From contig JACJZQ010000017.1 of the NCBI GenBank assembly GCA_020635495.1, positions 25,714 through 89,713 on the forward strand: 64,000 nucleotides of DNA, in the 5' to 3' direction. A program made the translations under genes and the position numbers. Below, piece after piece: positions 17,132 through 24,114 of the stretch; the stretch's first letter is position 1; every line of letters starts with the position of its first letter. The stretch comes from Flavobacteriales bacterium (GTDB lineage Bacteria; Bacteroidota; Bacteroidia; UBA10329). The notes below the pieces were generated by a model. It had not been told where the DNA came from. It did no database searches and saw nothing but the letters and a program-made list of their open reading frames with translations.

Positions 17132-17351
17132 GCTATGCGTTTTACTATTATGAAGCTAGTTGAAAATAGCATGTTCAATTAACGCACACTTTACGGTGTT
17201 AGTATTTGGGGCGTGAGACGTGGGACAAGGGACAAGGGACAAGGGACAAGAGATAAGAGATAAGTGAATCAGTTAATTAGTTAACCAGTTTCGGATTTCA
17301 GACTTCAGATGTCAGACGTCAGATTTCGAGTTTCGAATTTCCTCTTTCCCG
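17132..17351. other. Repeat-rich 220-base intergenic region
   Basis: No gene seen. Contains the heptanucleotide array at 17222-17263 and, just after it, a second degenerate short-period stretch (CAGACTTCAGATGTCAGACGTCAGA, about 17297-17323, in pieces of roughly 8 bases). Confidence 0.6.
17222..17263. repeat. Heptanucleotide tandem repeat
   Basis: Four copies of GGGACAA followed by two copies of GAGATAA, in perfect 7-base phase across 42 bases. Repeats with 7-base units are known in cyanobacteria and Bacteroidota and can vary in copy number by slippage. It lies upstream of the AAA+ fusion gene's start and downstream of the small gene at 17352-17597. Confidence 0.85.
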
Positions 17352-17597
17352 TTACTTCAACCGTCTCACGGTCCAGCCCTTGTCGTTTACTTCGGTAAGC
17401 AGTTCAAACTTTCGGTTGTAACGTTTCTTTATGGTATAAATGGTCTGGCTGGGATGATACGTCTTTTTCCATTCCTCTTTGGGGAGGTAAAGTACCTCAT
17501 CCACCTCCAACCGTAGCACCGCGGCCGCAAAGGCCGAACGTCTACCTCTTCCTCTCAGATTCATCTGAGCATATTCTTCGGGTGTAAGCTTTCTCAT
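17352..17597 (-). CDS. Small basic protein, unknown function
   Basis: An 81-residue, strongly basic protein (MRKLTPEEYAQMNLRGRG... ending WTVRRLK), rich in Arg and Lys with alternating aromatic residues in the C-terminal half (YTIKKRYNRKFELLT), suggesting a small beta-rich nucleic-acid-binding or DNA-contacting fold. I recognise no family. A GTG start five codons upstream (17612) is possible, but the ATG at 17597 is preferred. The 5' end abuts a phased 21-bp repeat array, and the sequence around the start is itself part of that array's duplicated block. Confidence 0.5.
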   Translation of the reverse strand: MRKLTPEEYAQMNLRGRGRRSAFAAAVLRLEVDEVLYLPKEEWKKTYHPSQTIYTIKKRYNRKFELLTEVNDKGWTVRRLK

Positions 17598-17818
17598 TTC
17601 AAAGTTGTTCACAGTAAGTTATACATTAATTCGAAATAGTTATTGATTAATTCGCAATGGTTATCGATTAGATAGAAAAGGTTATCGATTAAGTGGGAAT
17701 GGTTTCTTTTTAGTTCGAAATAGTTCAAAGTTGTTCATAGTAAGTTTCTTTTTATTTCGAAATGGTTGTTGATTATGTCGAAATGGTTATCGATTAGATA
17801 GAAAAGGTTCTAACTGAA
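17598..17818. repeat. Phased 21-bp degenerate tandem repeat array with a 126-bp higher-order duplication
   Basis: From 17630 to 17818, nine consecutive 21-base units can be laid out without any gap; the best share the core GAAATGGTTATCGATTA (units at 17651, 17756, 17777; partial at 17630, 17672, 17714, 17798). A larger block beginning TTCAAAGTTGTTCA at 17598 recurs at 17724, an offset of 126 bases, exactly six units. Two stretches, CAATGGTTATCGATTAGATA at 17655 and AATGGTTATCGATTAGATAG at 17782, are near identical. The unit is 7 codons or two helical turns, but the plus frame has a stop in most units, so it is probably not translated. Confidence 0.75.
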
Positions 17819-17844
17819 CAGCAACCTTTTGTTGGGTCTGGCAC

Positions 17845-17869
17845 AAAAAAAAGCGGCCACTTTGGCCGC
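17845..17869 (-). terminator. Orphan Rho-independent terminator, minus strand
   Basis: Read on the minus strand, GCGGCCA-AAG-TGGCCGC is a perfect 7-bp stem with a 3-base loop followed by eight T. No intact minus-strand gene precedes it; a 43-codon remnant stops 20 bases upstream, so this looks like the terminator of a lost gene. Confidence 0.8.
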
Positions 17870-17888
17870 ACAGAAGAGGGGGTACAGA

Positions 17889-18020
17889 CTAGGGTATGGT
17901 GTAAATGTCTTTGATGAATTGCATTTTGCCGTTTTGCTTTGTTGAAGCTTCTAAACAGCTATTTTTCAGCCTGTTAAACCAATGACCGACAGAACTGGCT
18001 AAAGAAAATGGATTCTTTAG
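17889..18020 (-). pseudogene. C-terminal remnant of an unidentified gene
   Basis: On the minus strand a 43-codon open frame with no suitable start ends at TAG (17889-17891), reading ...SSVGHWFNRLKN... and ending MQFIKDIYTIP. A strong terminator follows 20 bases later, as after a real gene. The frame is closed upstream by TGA (18021-18023), immediately next to the left inverted repeat (18027-18036). I infer that the cassette or a deletion removed the 5' part. The parent family is not recognised and the remnant is short, so this remains tentative. Confidence 0.35.
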
Positions 18021-18026
18021 TCAGTA

Positions 18027-18572
18027 GTTGGCAAACATTTTAAAAGCCGAAGCAAAATGGGACTATTCGACAGCCTTAAGAAAAAATCGAGCGGACTTGA
18101 CATTGACAAAATCCTAAATGAGCCAGATACCACGAACGCAATTATTGAGCTTGATGACTGGTTAAATGACAACTCAAACTATGGAAGTGACCTCGAAAAA
18201 TTATCTCCGACAGGCAGAGTTGTACTAGTTGTTGAAAACCTTGAAAGGGAAATCAATAATGGTGGTTTTAACCAATTCTATTTCAATTCAAGCGGTGATT
18301 ATGCTCACGAAACGGTTGACTATTTGAAAAAAATTGGAGCCAATAAAACGGCAGAAATTGTCGAAACCGCAAACGCACAATGGCCAGATGGAAACGTTCC
18401 GAAAGACCGAAATGACAGGCAAGAGACATTAGAAGAAATTGAAGTGGAAGCCGACCCAGTTTGGGAAGAGTGCGACACCAAGTTCTATGAATATCAGGAC
18501 GACATCGCAGGGCTACTGCTTGACTTAGTTAGAGCAAATCGCGCGGAATTTGAATAAAAAACGTTTGCCAAC
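18027..18572 (+). mobile_element. Putative single-gene cassette bounded by a perfect inverted repeat
   Basis: GTTGGCAAAC (18027-18036) and its exact reverse complement GTTTGCCAAC (18563-18572) bracket one gene, with 20 bases before the ATG and 5 bases after the stop. No promoter is evident inside and no transposase is present. The left edge coincides with the end of a gene remnant. I recall similar GTTGGC/GCCAAC flanks beside lone hypothetical genes in other Bacteroidota; that recollection needs checking. The mechanism of movement, if any, is unknown. Confidence 0.45.
18057..18557 (+). CDS. DMP19-family (DUF4375) protein
   Basis: A 166-residue acidic protein. The central region NLEREINNGGFNQFYFNSSGDYAHETVDYLKKIGA (in pieces) is the hallmark of the DMP19/DUF4375 family, whose Neisseria member mimics DNA with its acidic surface and modulates a transcription regulator. 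The C-terminal WEECDTKFYEYQDDIAGLLLDL is also typical and strongly acidic. Whether this one mimics DNA is inference. The gene is A-rich compared with its neighbours, lacks a clear promoter and sits inside a perfect 10-bp inverted repeat, consistent with recent transfer. Confidence 0.8.
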   Translation: MGLFDSLKKKSSGLDIDKILNEPDTTNAIIELDDWLNDNSNYGSDLEKLSPTGRVVLVVENLEREINNGGFNQFYFNSSGDYAHETVDYLKKIGANKTAEIVETANAQWPDGNVPKDRNDRQETLEEIEVEADPVWEECDTKFYEYQDDIAGLLLDLVRANRAEFE

Positions 18573-18621
18573 ACCCGCTAAACCTAATGCTTGTAACGGT
18601 ACGTCAGTCGGGGCTTGGATG

Positions 18622-18654
18622 AGACCTGCTAGGTTTTCAAAACCTAGCAGGTCT
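18622..18654. repeat. Perfect 16-bp palindrome (AGACCTGCTAGGTTTT type)
   Basis: AGACCTGCTAGGTTTT, a single C, then its exact reverse complement. The GACCTGCTAGG palindrome is a recurrent intergenic repeat in Bacteroidota. It lies between the DMP19 cassette and the bidirectional terminator; no T-run follows, so it is not itself a terminator. Confidence 0.8.
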
Positions 18655-18707
18655 GTGCAGCATACCAATGCATTATCTTTAGCGGTACCCGTTGAGAACA
18701 AAACCAT

Positions 18708-18745
18708 AAAAAAGCCCCGCCAAGCAACTGCTTAGCGGGGCTTTT
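18708..18745. terminator. Bidirectional terminator between the DMP19 gene and moxR
   Basis: AAAAGCCCCGC ... GCGGGGCTTTT (arms near 18710-18720 and 18735-18745), with an inner AAGCA/TGCTT extension, flanked by A-run and T-run. It can serve both the plus-strand DMP19-family gene and the minus-strand moxR operon. Confidence 0.85.
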
Positions 18746-18780
18746 CGCTTCATCTCTTCATTGCCTCATCACTCAAGCAA

Positions 18781-19752
18781 TCATCCTTTCACCAACTCGG
18801 CAATAATGTCCTCTACGGTTATGCCTTCTGCTTCGGCCTTGTAGTTACGCACAATACGGTGGCGCAGAATAGGCTCTGCCACAGCGCGTACATCGGCAAT
18901 GTCTGGAGAGAACTTACCATTGATGGCCGCATGGCACTTGGCACCGATAATGAGGTATTGCGATGCACGTGGGCCAGCGCCCCAGTTCACAAACTCCTTT
19001 ACTTTGGCATTGGCCATATCGGTGTTGGGGCGTGTGCTTGTAGCCAGTTTCACGGCATACTCAAATACGTTATCAGGTACCGGAATTCTTCTGATCAACT
19101 GTTGGAAAAAGATGATCTCTTCCGAACTCATAACCGGAGAGAGTTTCACCTTTTTATCGGTGGTGGTCAGCTTCACCACGTTCAATTCCTCTTCATAAGA
19201 AGGGTAATCCAACCATACGTTGAACATGAAACGGTCCAACTGCGCTTCTGGCAATGGGTACGTTCCTTCCTGTTCTATCGGGTTCTGCGTGGCAAGCACA
19301 AAGAATGGGTGAGGCAGTTGGTAACGTGTGCCACCTGCTGTTACCGCTTCTTCCTGCATGGCTTCCAACAGGGCGGCCTGTGTTTTAGGTGGCGTTCTGT
19401 TTATCTCATCTGCCAGAATGATGTTGGCAAACAAAGGTCCCTTTACGAATTTGAATTGTCGGTTATCGTCCAGAATCTCTGTACCGATAATGTCTGAAGG
19501 CATGAGGTCTGGCGTAAACTGGATACGGTTGTAGGTCAATCCAAGCGCATCCGAAATGCTGTTTACCAGAAGGGTTTTTGCCAATCCGGGTACACCCACC
19601 AACAAGCAGTGCCCATGACTGAAAACAGAGATGAGCACGTTCTTAACCACCGCTTCTTGTCCAACAATGGCCTTGCCTATTTCTTTGGTCAGATTCTGGT
19701 AAGCACCCTGAAGTGCTTCCATTGCCTCTACGTCACTCTTGAATTGTGTCAT
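18781..19752 (-). CDS. MoxR-family AAA+ ATPase
   Basis: A 323-residue MoxR ATPase, a chaperone-like AAA+ protein that helps mature or insert partner proteins. Walker A GVPGLAKT (about 53-60), Walker B IILADEINRTPPKTQAALLEAM in pieces, sensor NPIEQEGTYPLPEAQLDRF and the C-terminal lid are all present. MoxR genes usually sit beside DUF58 and von Willebrand proteins; here it instead follows three parvulin/SurA-like genes, 3 bases after the second SurA-like gene, an arrangement I associate with Bacteroidota envelope quality-control operons. A role in envelope biogenesis is inferred. Confidence 0.93.
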   Translation of the reverse strand: MTQFKSDVEAMEALQGAYQNLTKEIGKAIVGQEAVVKNVLISVFSHGHCLLVGVPGLAKTLLVNSISDALGLTYNRIQFTPDLMPSDIIGTEILDDNRQFKFVKGPLFANIILADEINRTPPKTQAALLEAMQEEAVTAGGTRYQLPHPFFVLATQNPIEQEGTYPLPEAQLDRFMFNVWLDYPSYEEELNVVKLTTTDKKVKLSPVMSSEEIIFFQQLIRRIPVPDNVFEYAVKLATSTRPNTDMANAKVKEFVNWGAGPRASQYLIIGAKCHAAINGKFSPDIADVRAVAEPILRHRIVRNYKAEAEGITVEDIIAELVKG

Positions 19753-19755
19753 TGT

Positions 19756-21108
19756 TCAGTTCTTATCCCAACGGTGAGCAAAAGGGCAGTCTTTGAACGA
19801 GTCATCAATACGGATGTACGTAGAAGCTGCCTTATCATTTATCCATTTTTCAATGACCCGGGTCTTTTTTTCTGCCAAGGCCGCCTGCTGAATTTTCTGG
19901 TAATCGTCTTTCATATTGGCCACGTGGGGCTCCGTACGCGATTTCAGATAATACAGGTTGTAAGATTCCTTTCCATCTGGAGACTGGGCTTTCACAGCCT
20001 TCGAAATATCGCCAGGTTGCATGTCTTCTATGGTCAGGAACAACCGCTGATCAATGGAGCCTAATTGGTCCATATCGAACACAGGCGCACCCGTCATCGG
20101 GTTGAACATCATGCCGCCATTGAGTTTGCTCTCCTCATCATCAGAGAATTTCTCTGCGGCTGCCGCGAAGGTTATTTTGCCAGCATCGATGAGTCCGTGA
20201 ATACTGTCCAGGAAAACACGTGCTTTCTCCAGGTCTTCCTCAGAAGTTTTGGGGCGGATAAGGATGTGACGCACATTGATCTGCTCGCCACGTCTTTCCA
20301 ACATTTCCATAAAGTGGAATCCGAAACTGGTTTCAAAAACGTCAGATATCGAGTCTTCCTTCAAACGGAATGCAACGGCATCAAACTCCGGAACCATCAT
20401 TCCACGGGTAAAGAAACCGAGGTCGCCACCGTTCTTTGATGAGCCTGGGTCTTCCGAATACAGAATGGCCAAGGCGCGGAAACTTTCTCCATTCACCACA
20501 CGGTCTCTGAGTTCTTCGGCCTTGGCTCTGGCCGTTGCGCGTTGCTCTTTGGTTATCTCCGGTCTGCGCATGATCTTCCCGATCTCTATTTCGGTGTTGA
20601 TATACGGCAAACTGTCTTTCGGAATCTTGTTGAAGTACGCTCTGGTCTCTGCTGGAGTGACTTTGATGTCTCCGGTAATCTGCTGCTGCATGCGCTGGGA
20701 GAGCAGTTGTTCTTTGATCAGTTCTCGGAACTCATCCTTGATCTCCAGAATGGACTTTTCATAGTATTCTTCCAACTTTTCTTGCGAACCTAGCTGCGCA
20801 ATGAAGTACTCCAATCTGCGCGAGAGTTCGTCTTCCACCTCGCCATCAGACACGTTCAAACTATCCACTTTGGCGCGATGTAGCAACAGGTTGCCGTAGA
20901 GCAACTCCTCAAAAATGATGCATCTAGAATCATCATCTGGAGAATACCCCGAAGCCAGCATTTGCAGGTACTGCGTTTCCAATTCAGATTGCAGCGTGAT
21001 GTTGCCACCCACAACCGCAATCACCTTATCGATGGTCTGCGGCTCGTCTTGCGCCACAGCAGCCAACGATATGAAACTGGCCAGTATTACCGTGAGAATT
21101 CGCTTCAT
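19756..21108 (-). CDS. SurA-like periplasmic peptidyl-prolyl isomerase
   Basis: A 450-residue periplasmic chaperone/prolyl isomerase for outer-membrane proteins. Signal peptide MKRILTVILASFISLAAVAQ, a SurA N-terminal helical domain (about 20-165), then two parvulin domains (about 170-265, YSEDPGSSKNGGDLGFFTRG; about 280-395, VRHILIRPKTSEEDLEKA and KLNGGMM). I chose the ATG at 21108 because it begins a clean signal peptide and lies directly after the preceding stop; an ORF extension to 21153 would overlap that gene. Part of a four-gene operon ending in moxR. Confidence 0.9.
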   Translation of the reverse strand: MKRILTVILASFISLAAVAQDEPQTIDKVIAVVGGNITLQSELETQYLQMLASGYSPDDDSRCIIFEELLYGNLLLHRAKVDSLNVSDGEVEDELSRRLEYFIAQLGSQEKLEEYYEKSILEIKDEFRELIKEQLLSQRMQQQITGDIKVTPAETRAYFNKIPKDSLPYINTEIEIGKIMRRPEITKEQRATARAKAEELRDRVVNGESFRALAILYSEDPGSSKNGGDLGFFTRGMMVPEFDAVAFRLKEDSISDVFETSFGFHFMEMLERRGEQINVRHILIRPKTSEEDLEKARVFLDSIHGLIDAGKITFAAAAEKFSDDEESKLNGGMMFNPMTGAPVFDMDQLGSIDQRLFLTIEDMQPGDISKAVKAQSPDGKESYNLYYLKSRTEPHVANMKDDYQKIQQAALAEKKTRVIEKWINDKAASTYIRIDDSFKDCPFAHRWDKN

Positions 21109-21109
21109 G

Positions 21110-21970
21110 TCAATTCTGTAGTATCTGGAATTCATTCTTATTGATTGCTTCATTCAAAATATCCTTCTCCAACTTGCGAACAAGCTCCAGTTTACGTTGG
21201 TTCAAAAGTATGTTTCTGATGTTCTGTTTCTCAAACTCCAGAGGAGAAACACTGTTCTTGTATTTGATCTCCTTCACATCAATGATATAATGTCCCGTTG
21301 TGTCCTGAACGTGGGCGTAGTTGTAAACAGAGAAGTAGTTCATGTTGAGGTAGGAGGTGTTAGGGATCTTGGCGAGCAGTTCATCAAAAGGCACCCATAC
21401 CTCATCATTCAGGTGGTATTGCTTAGCATGCTGAATGCAGAATTCCTCCAATTTCTCCCGGTCGTCCTCTTTGTCAGACCGACTCCACTTTCTCACTTTC
21501 TCCACGTCTTTCGAGTCTCTATCCAACACAATGAGTTTAGCACGGGTAATGTTGCTCTGTAACTCGAAATCGTCTTTGTTATTGTCGTAGTATTCACTGA
21601 TCTGAGCAGAAGTAACAGCCGTATCCAACAGCTGACGCAATAACTTGCTCTGATATTTGTAGATGATCAGCGATCTACGGTATTCTTCCAATTGGGCGTT
21701 GACGTCCTTTTCTTCCAACGAAAGGTTCAACTCAGCTTTATCCAACAACAGCATCTGCGTTGCCCAAGATTCAATAAAACCATTCACGAAATTGAGGCTG
21801 TCTTCTGATGAAAGCTTTTCTGGAAGCGCTGCCTCAAGATCTTCCAAGTACAGATTGCGCTCTTTTACTTGGGCAATTACCACACGGTCATCGGGTTCTT
21901 TAAAAACATCGCACCCCACTGAGAATGTCAGCAGGGTGAGAAATAAAACCGTTGTGGTTGAGTAATTCAA
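21110..21970 (-). CDS. SurA_N-like lipoprotein
   Basis: A 286-residue lipoprotein (lipobox SVGC, Cys about residue 20). The sequence is mainly helical and resembles the SurA N-terminal chaperone domain (VVIAQVKERNLYLEDLEAALP, ISEYYDNNKDDFEL), followed by a degenerate parvulin-like region lacking the usual GGDLG signature. It probably binds unfolded outer-membrane proteins without isomerase activity. It is placed between two bona fide parvulin genes (4-base gap upstream, 1-base gap downstream), so the three are surely co-transcribed. Confidence 0.75.
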   Translation of the reverse strand: MNYSTTTVLFLTLLTFSVGCDVFKEPDDRVVIAQVKERNLYLEDLEAALPEKLSSEDSLNFVNGFIESWATQMLLLDKAELNLSLEEKDVNAQLEEYRRSLIIYKYQSKLLRQLLDTAVTSAQISEYYDNNKDDFELQSNITRAKLIVLDRDSKDVEKVRKWSRSDKEDDREKLEEFCIQHAKQYHLNDEVWVPFDELLAKIPNTSYLNMNYFSVYNYAHVQDTTGHYIIDVKEIKYKNSVSPLEFEKQNIRNILLNQRKLELVRKLEKDILNEAINKNEFQILQN

Positions 21971-21974
21971 TCGA

Positions 21975-23948
21975 TTATTTGATCTGCTTGAGCAGGTCAG
22001 CGTTGGCTGTGTACTTATACTTTTCTCTCAACTCTTTTATCCATTCCTTCTCCAGGTAATTCTGGTATTCTGCCGTAACAAGACCCCTTGCTTCTTTCAA
22101 GGTCTTTGGTGTTGGCTCAATCACTTCTTTTACCAGAACATACACATCGTTGTCACCATCTTTAAATGGGCCTTGAAGTCCTTTTTCCCAATTAACCTGC
22201 TTCAGAATTTCTTCTTCATCCTCTTGATACTTGTCAGATTCTATCCTCAAGTTAAGTGCTGAATTAACGTTGAATTCCTTCAGAATCTCATCTTTAGAAG
22301 GACTGTCTTGCTTCCACTTCTTGCTTCTTTTCTTCAACGTCTTCTCAAGACTTGGTTTGATGGAATCGTTCTGGCAGTAGTACAACTCGGCATCCAATCT
22401 CTTACCCCACATGAACTTGTCTCTGTTCTGGTCGTGGAAGGCCTTCAGACCGGCAGTATCCTTAACCGCTTTAGACCAGACTTTCTCGTCCGTTAGGTCG
22501 AAAAGAAGAATACCATCACGATACTCCTTCAGAAGCGCTTTGTATTCTGGATGCTTTTCTGGCAACTTACTTTCTTCAAATGCCAACAAACTCTCCTGAA
22601 CGTACTGATTATACATGCCGTTCATAACCACCAAGAGGTCTTCCTCTCTTCTTCTGGTCTGGTGTGTGCCGATGTAATTGGCAAAATCTCCTTGTGTGTA
22701 TTTCTTGTCTCCGATAGAGAAAAGCATGCCGCCAAGATCTTTTGCTTTGGCAGCATCCCATTTGCCTTCAATAAGCGTTGAATCGAGAAGGGCACCAATG
22801 GCGTCCAAGTTGCCTCTGTTTTCGGTGAAACCGTTTTCTTTCTTCACCCGATTCAGAACAACCGTTTGACTCATCTGAGAACGACTGTCTTTAGAAACTT
22901 TGGCACTCAAATTTGCCTCGCTGTCCTCGAAAGACGCAACAGGAATTCTTTCCAATCTTTTAACGATGTGCCATCCGTATTCCGTCAGAACAGGCTCAGA
23001 GTAATCGCCATCTTCCTTCAGTCCGAATGCCGCAGCCTCAAATTCAGGAACCATTCTTCCCGTCCCGAAAGTTGGAAGTGCTCCGCCTTTGTCAGCAGAA
23101 CCTCGGTCCTCAGAATACTTCTTAGCAAGGTCTTCGAAATTCTTGCCGCTATCAAGAAGGCCTTTCACCTCATCTATCTTGGTTTTGGCTTCTTTGATCT
23201 GCTCTTCCGTTGCTTCAGGGCCGGTTTTGATCATGATGTGAGCTGCTCTCATTTCTCCTTGAGCATCTCGTTTATCAACTACTTTGATGATGTGGTAACC
23301 GAATCGGGTTCTGACCGGCTCACTGATCTCCCCGACCGGGGTGTTATAAGCAGCAGTCTCAAACGGATAAACCATTCTTAGAACGGAGAACCAGCCTAGG
23401 TCTCCGCCATTGTCTTTTGCAGATGGGTCTTGAGAATGCTTTTTGGCCAACGAGGCAAAATTCCCACCCTTCATGGCCTGCTTGCGGATGCTCATGATCT
23501 CGTTGTACACTTTCAGCGTGTCCTTTGGCAAGGCATCTGGCCCGATCTTCAAAAGAATATGGCTGGCTCTAATATCTTTCAGAGAACGCTCATATGCTTC
23601 TTCGATCAGTTTTTCAGTAACCTCTTTGTCTGTCAGGTAAGGTTTGGCCAATTGCTTTTGGTAACCTTTCAATTCCTGAATGAACTTTTTAACCGTGTCC
23701 ATTCCCAATGATTCGGCTTCGCGAACTTTCAACCTGAAGTTGATGTACAGTTCCAAGTACTCCTTCAGGTCTTCTTGGTCAACTACATCATCACGGTTGT
23801 TCTTTTTGTAAACCGCTTCAAATTCGGAAAGCGAAATGTTCTGCCCATCAACGGTCAGTAGAACAGGATCTTTCTCTTGCGCGAAAAGACCAACACTACC
23901 GATCAGTAGGGCAATTAGCAGGGTTGTTTTCAAGACATTGTTCTTCAT
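21975..23948 (-). CDS. Two-domain parvulin peptidyl-prolyl isomerase
   Basis: A 657-residue exported foldase. Signal peptide MKNNVLKTTLLIALLIGSVGLFAQ; a SurA/PpiD-type helical region; two parvulin domains (about 120-215 with RASHILLKIGPDALPKD and NGGDLGWFSVLRM; about 225-320 with AAHIMIKTGPEATEEQ and DKGGALPTFGTGRM); then a long helical C-terminal region. A TTG-initiated extension to 23978 is in frame, but the minus-7 box TATTTTTG ends within that TTG, so the ATG at 23948 is the real start. First gene of the operon leading to moxR. Confidence 0.92.
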   Translation of the reverse strand: MKNNVLKTTLLIALLIGSVGLFAQEKDPVLLTVDGQNISLSEFEAVYKKNNRDDVVDQEDLKEYLELYINFRLKVREAESLGMDTVKKFIQELKGYQKQLAKPYLTDKEVTEKLIEEAYERSLKDIRASHILLKIGPDALPKDTLKVYNEIMSIRKQAMKGGNFASLAKKHSQDPSAKDNGGDLGWFSVLRMVYPFETAAYNTPVGEISEPVRTRFGYHIIKVVDKRDAQGEMRAAHIMIKTGPEATEEQIKEAKTKIDEVKGLLDSGKNFEDLAKKYSEDRGSADKGGALPTFGTGRMVPEFEAAAFGLKEDGDYSEPVLTEYGWHIVKRLERIPVASFEDSEANLSAKVSKDSRSQMSQTVVLNRVKKENGFTENRGNLDAIGALLDSTLIEGKWDAAKAKDLGGMLFSIGDKKYTQGDFANYIGTHQTRRREEDLLVVMNGMYNQYVQESLLAFEESKLPEKHPEYKALLKEYRDGILLFDLTDEKVWSKAVKDTAGLKAFHDQNRDKFMWGKRLDAELYYCQNDSIKPSLEKTLKKRSKKWKQDSPSKDEILKEFNVNSALNLRIESDKYQEDEEEILKQVNWEKGLQGPFKDGDNDVYVLVKEVIEPTPKTLKEARGLVTAEYQNYLEKEWIKELREKYKYTANADLLKQIK

Positions 23949-23975
23949 CTTCTCATAGGTTTGATTATCGGGTCG

Positions 23976-23983
23976 CAAAAATA
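23976..23983 (-). promoter_or_regulatory. Minus-7 box (TATTTTTG) of the parvulin-moxR operon
   Basis: TATTTTTG on the minus strand fits TAnnTTTG. Transcription would start near 23969, giving a leader of about 20 bases. Confidence 0.55.
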
Positions 23984-24114
23984 GAAATTTGAGTATGCTG
24001 GTAAAGCCTTTTGAGTTGCAATACCAAGCACCGCATGTTGCACGAGAAAGAATACGGTCTGTTTTGTGATTTTTTAAGACCGTTGGAAGATGAATTCTAG
24101 GCAGAAATTAACTC

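Larger units (their letters stand above)
17613..18056. other. 444-base gene-free region
   Basis: Holds the 21-bp array (to 17818), an orphan minus-strand terminator (17845-17869), a 43-codon gene remnant ending at 17889, and the left inverted repeat (18027-18036) of the cassette carrying the DMP19-family gene. No complete gene. Confidence 0.6.

Noticed and set aside
17598..17818. CRISPR array
   Set aside because: Units are directly contiguous with no unique spacers, degenerate, and there are no cas genes; it is a tandem repeat.
18563..18600. Integron attC site at the cassette's right edge
   Set aside because: The GTTTGCC and GCTAAAC segments do not fit the GTTRRRY/RYYYAAC core rules, and no integrase gene is present.
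18672..18745. A small RNA from a TATCTTTAG-type box to the bidirectional terminator
   Set aside because: Only about 60 bases, no conserved secondary structure beyond the terminator; kept as a simple coincidence until transcript data exist.
18859..19497. A 212-residue plus-strand open frame antisense to moxR
   Set aside because: Composition and start are unlike a gene, it lies wholly opposite conserved MoxR motifs, and no domain is recognisable.
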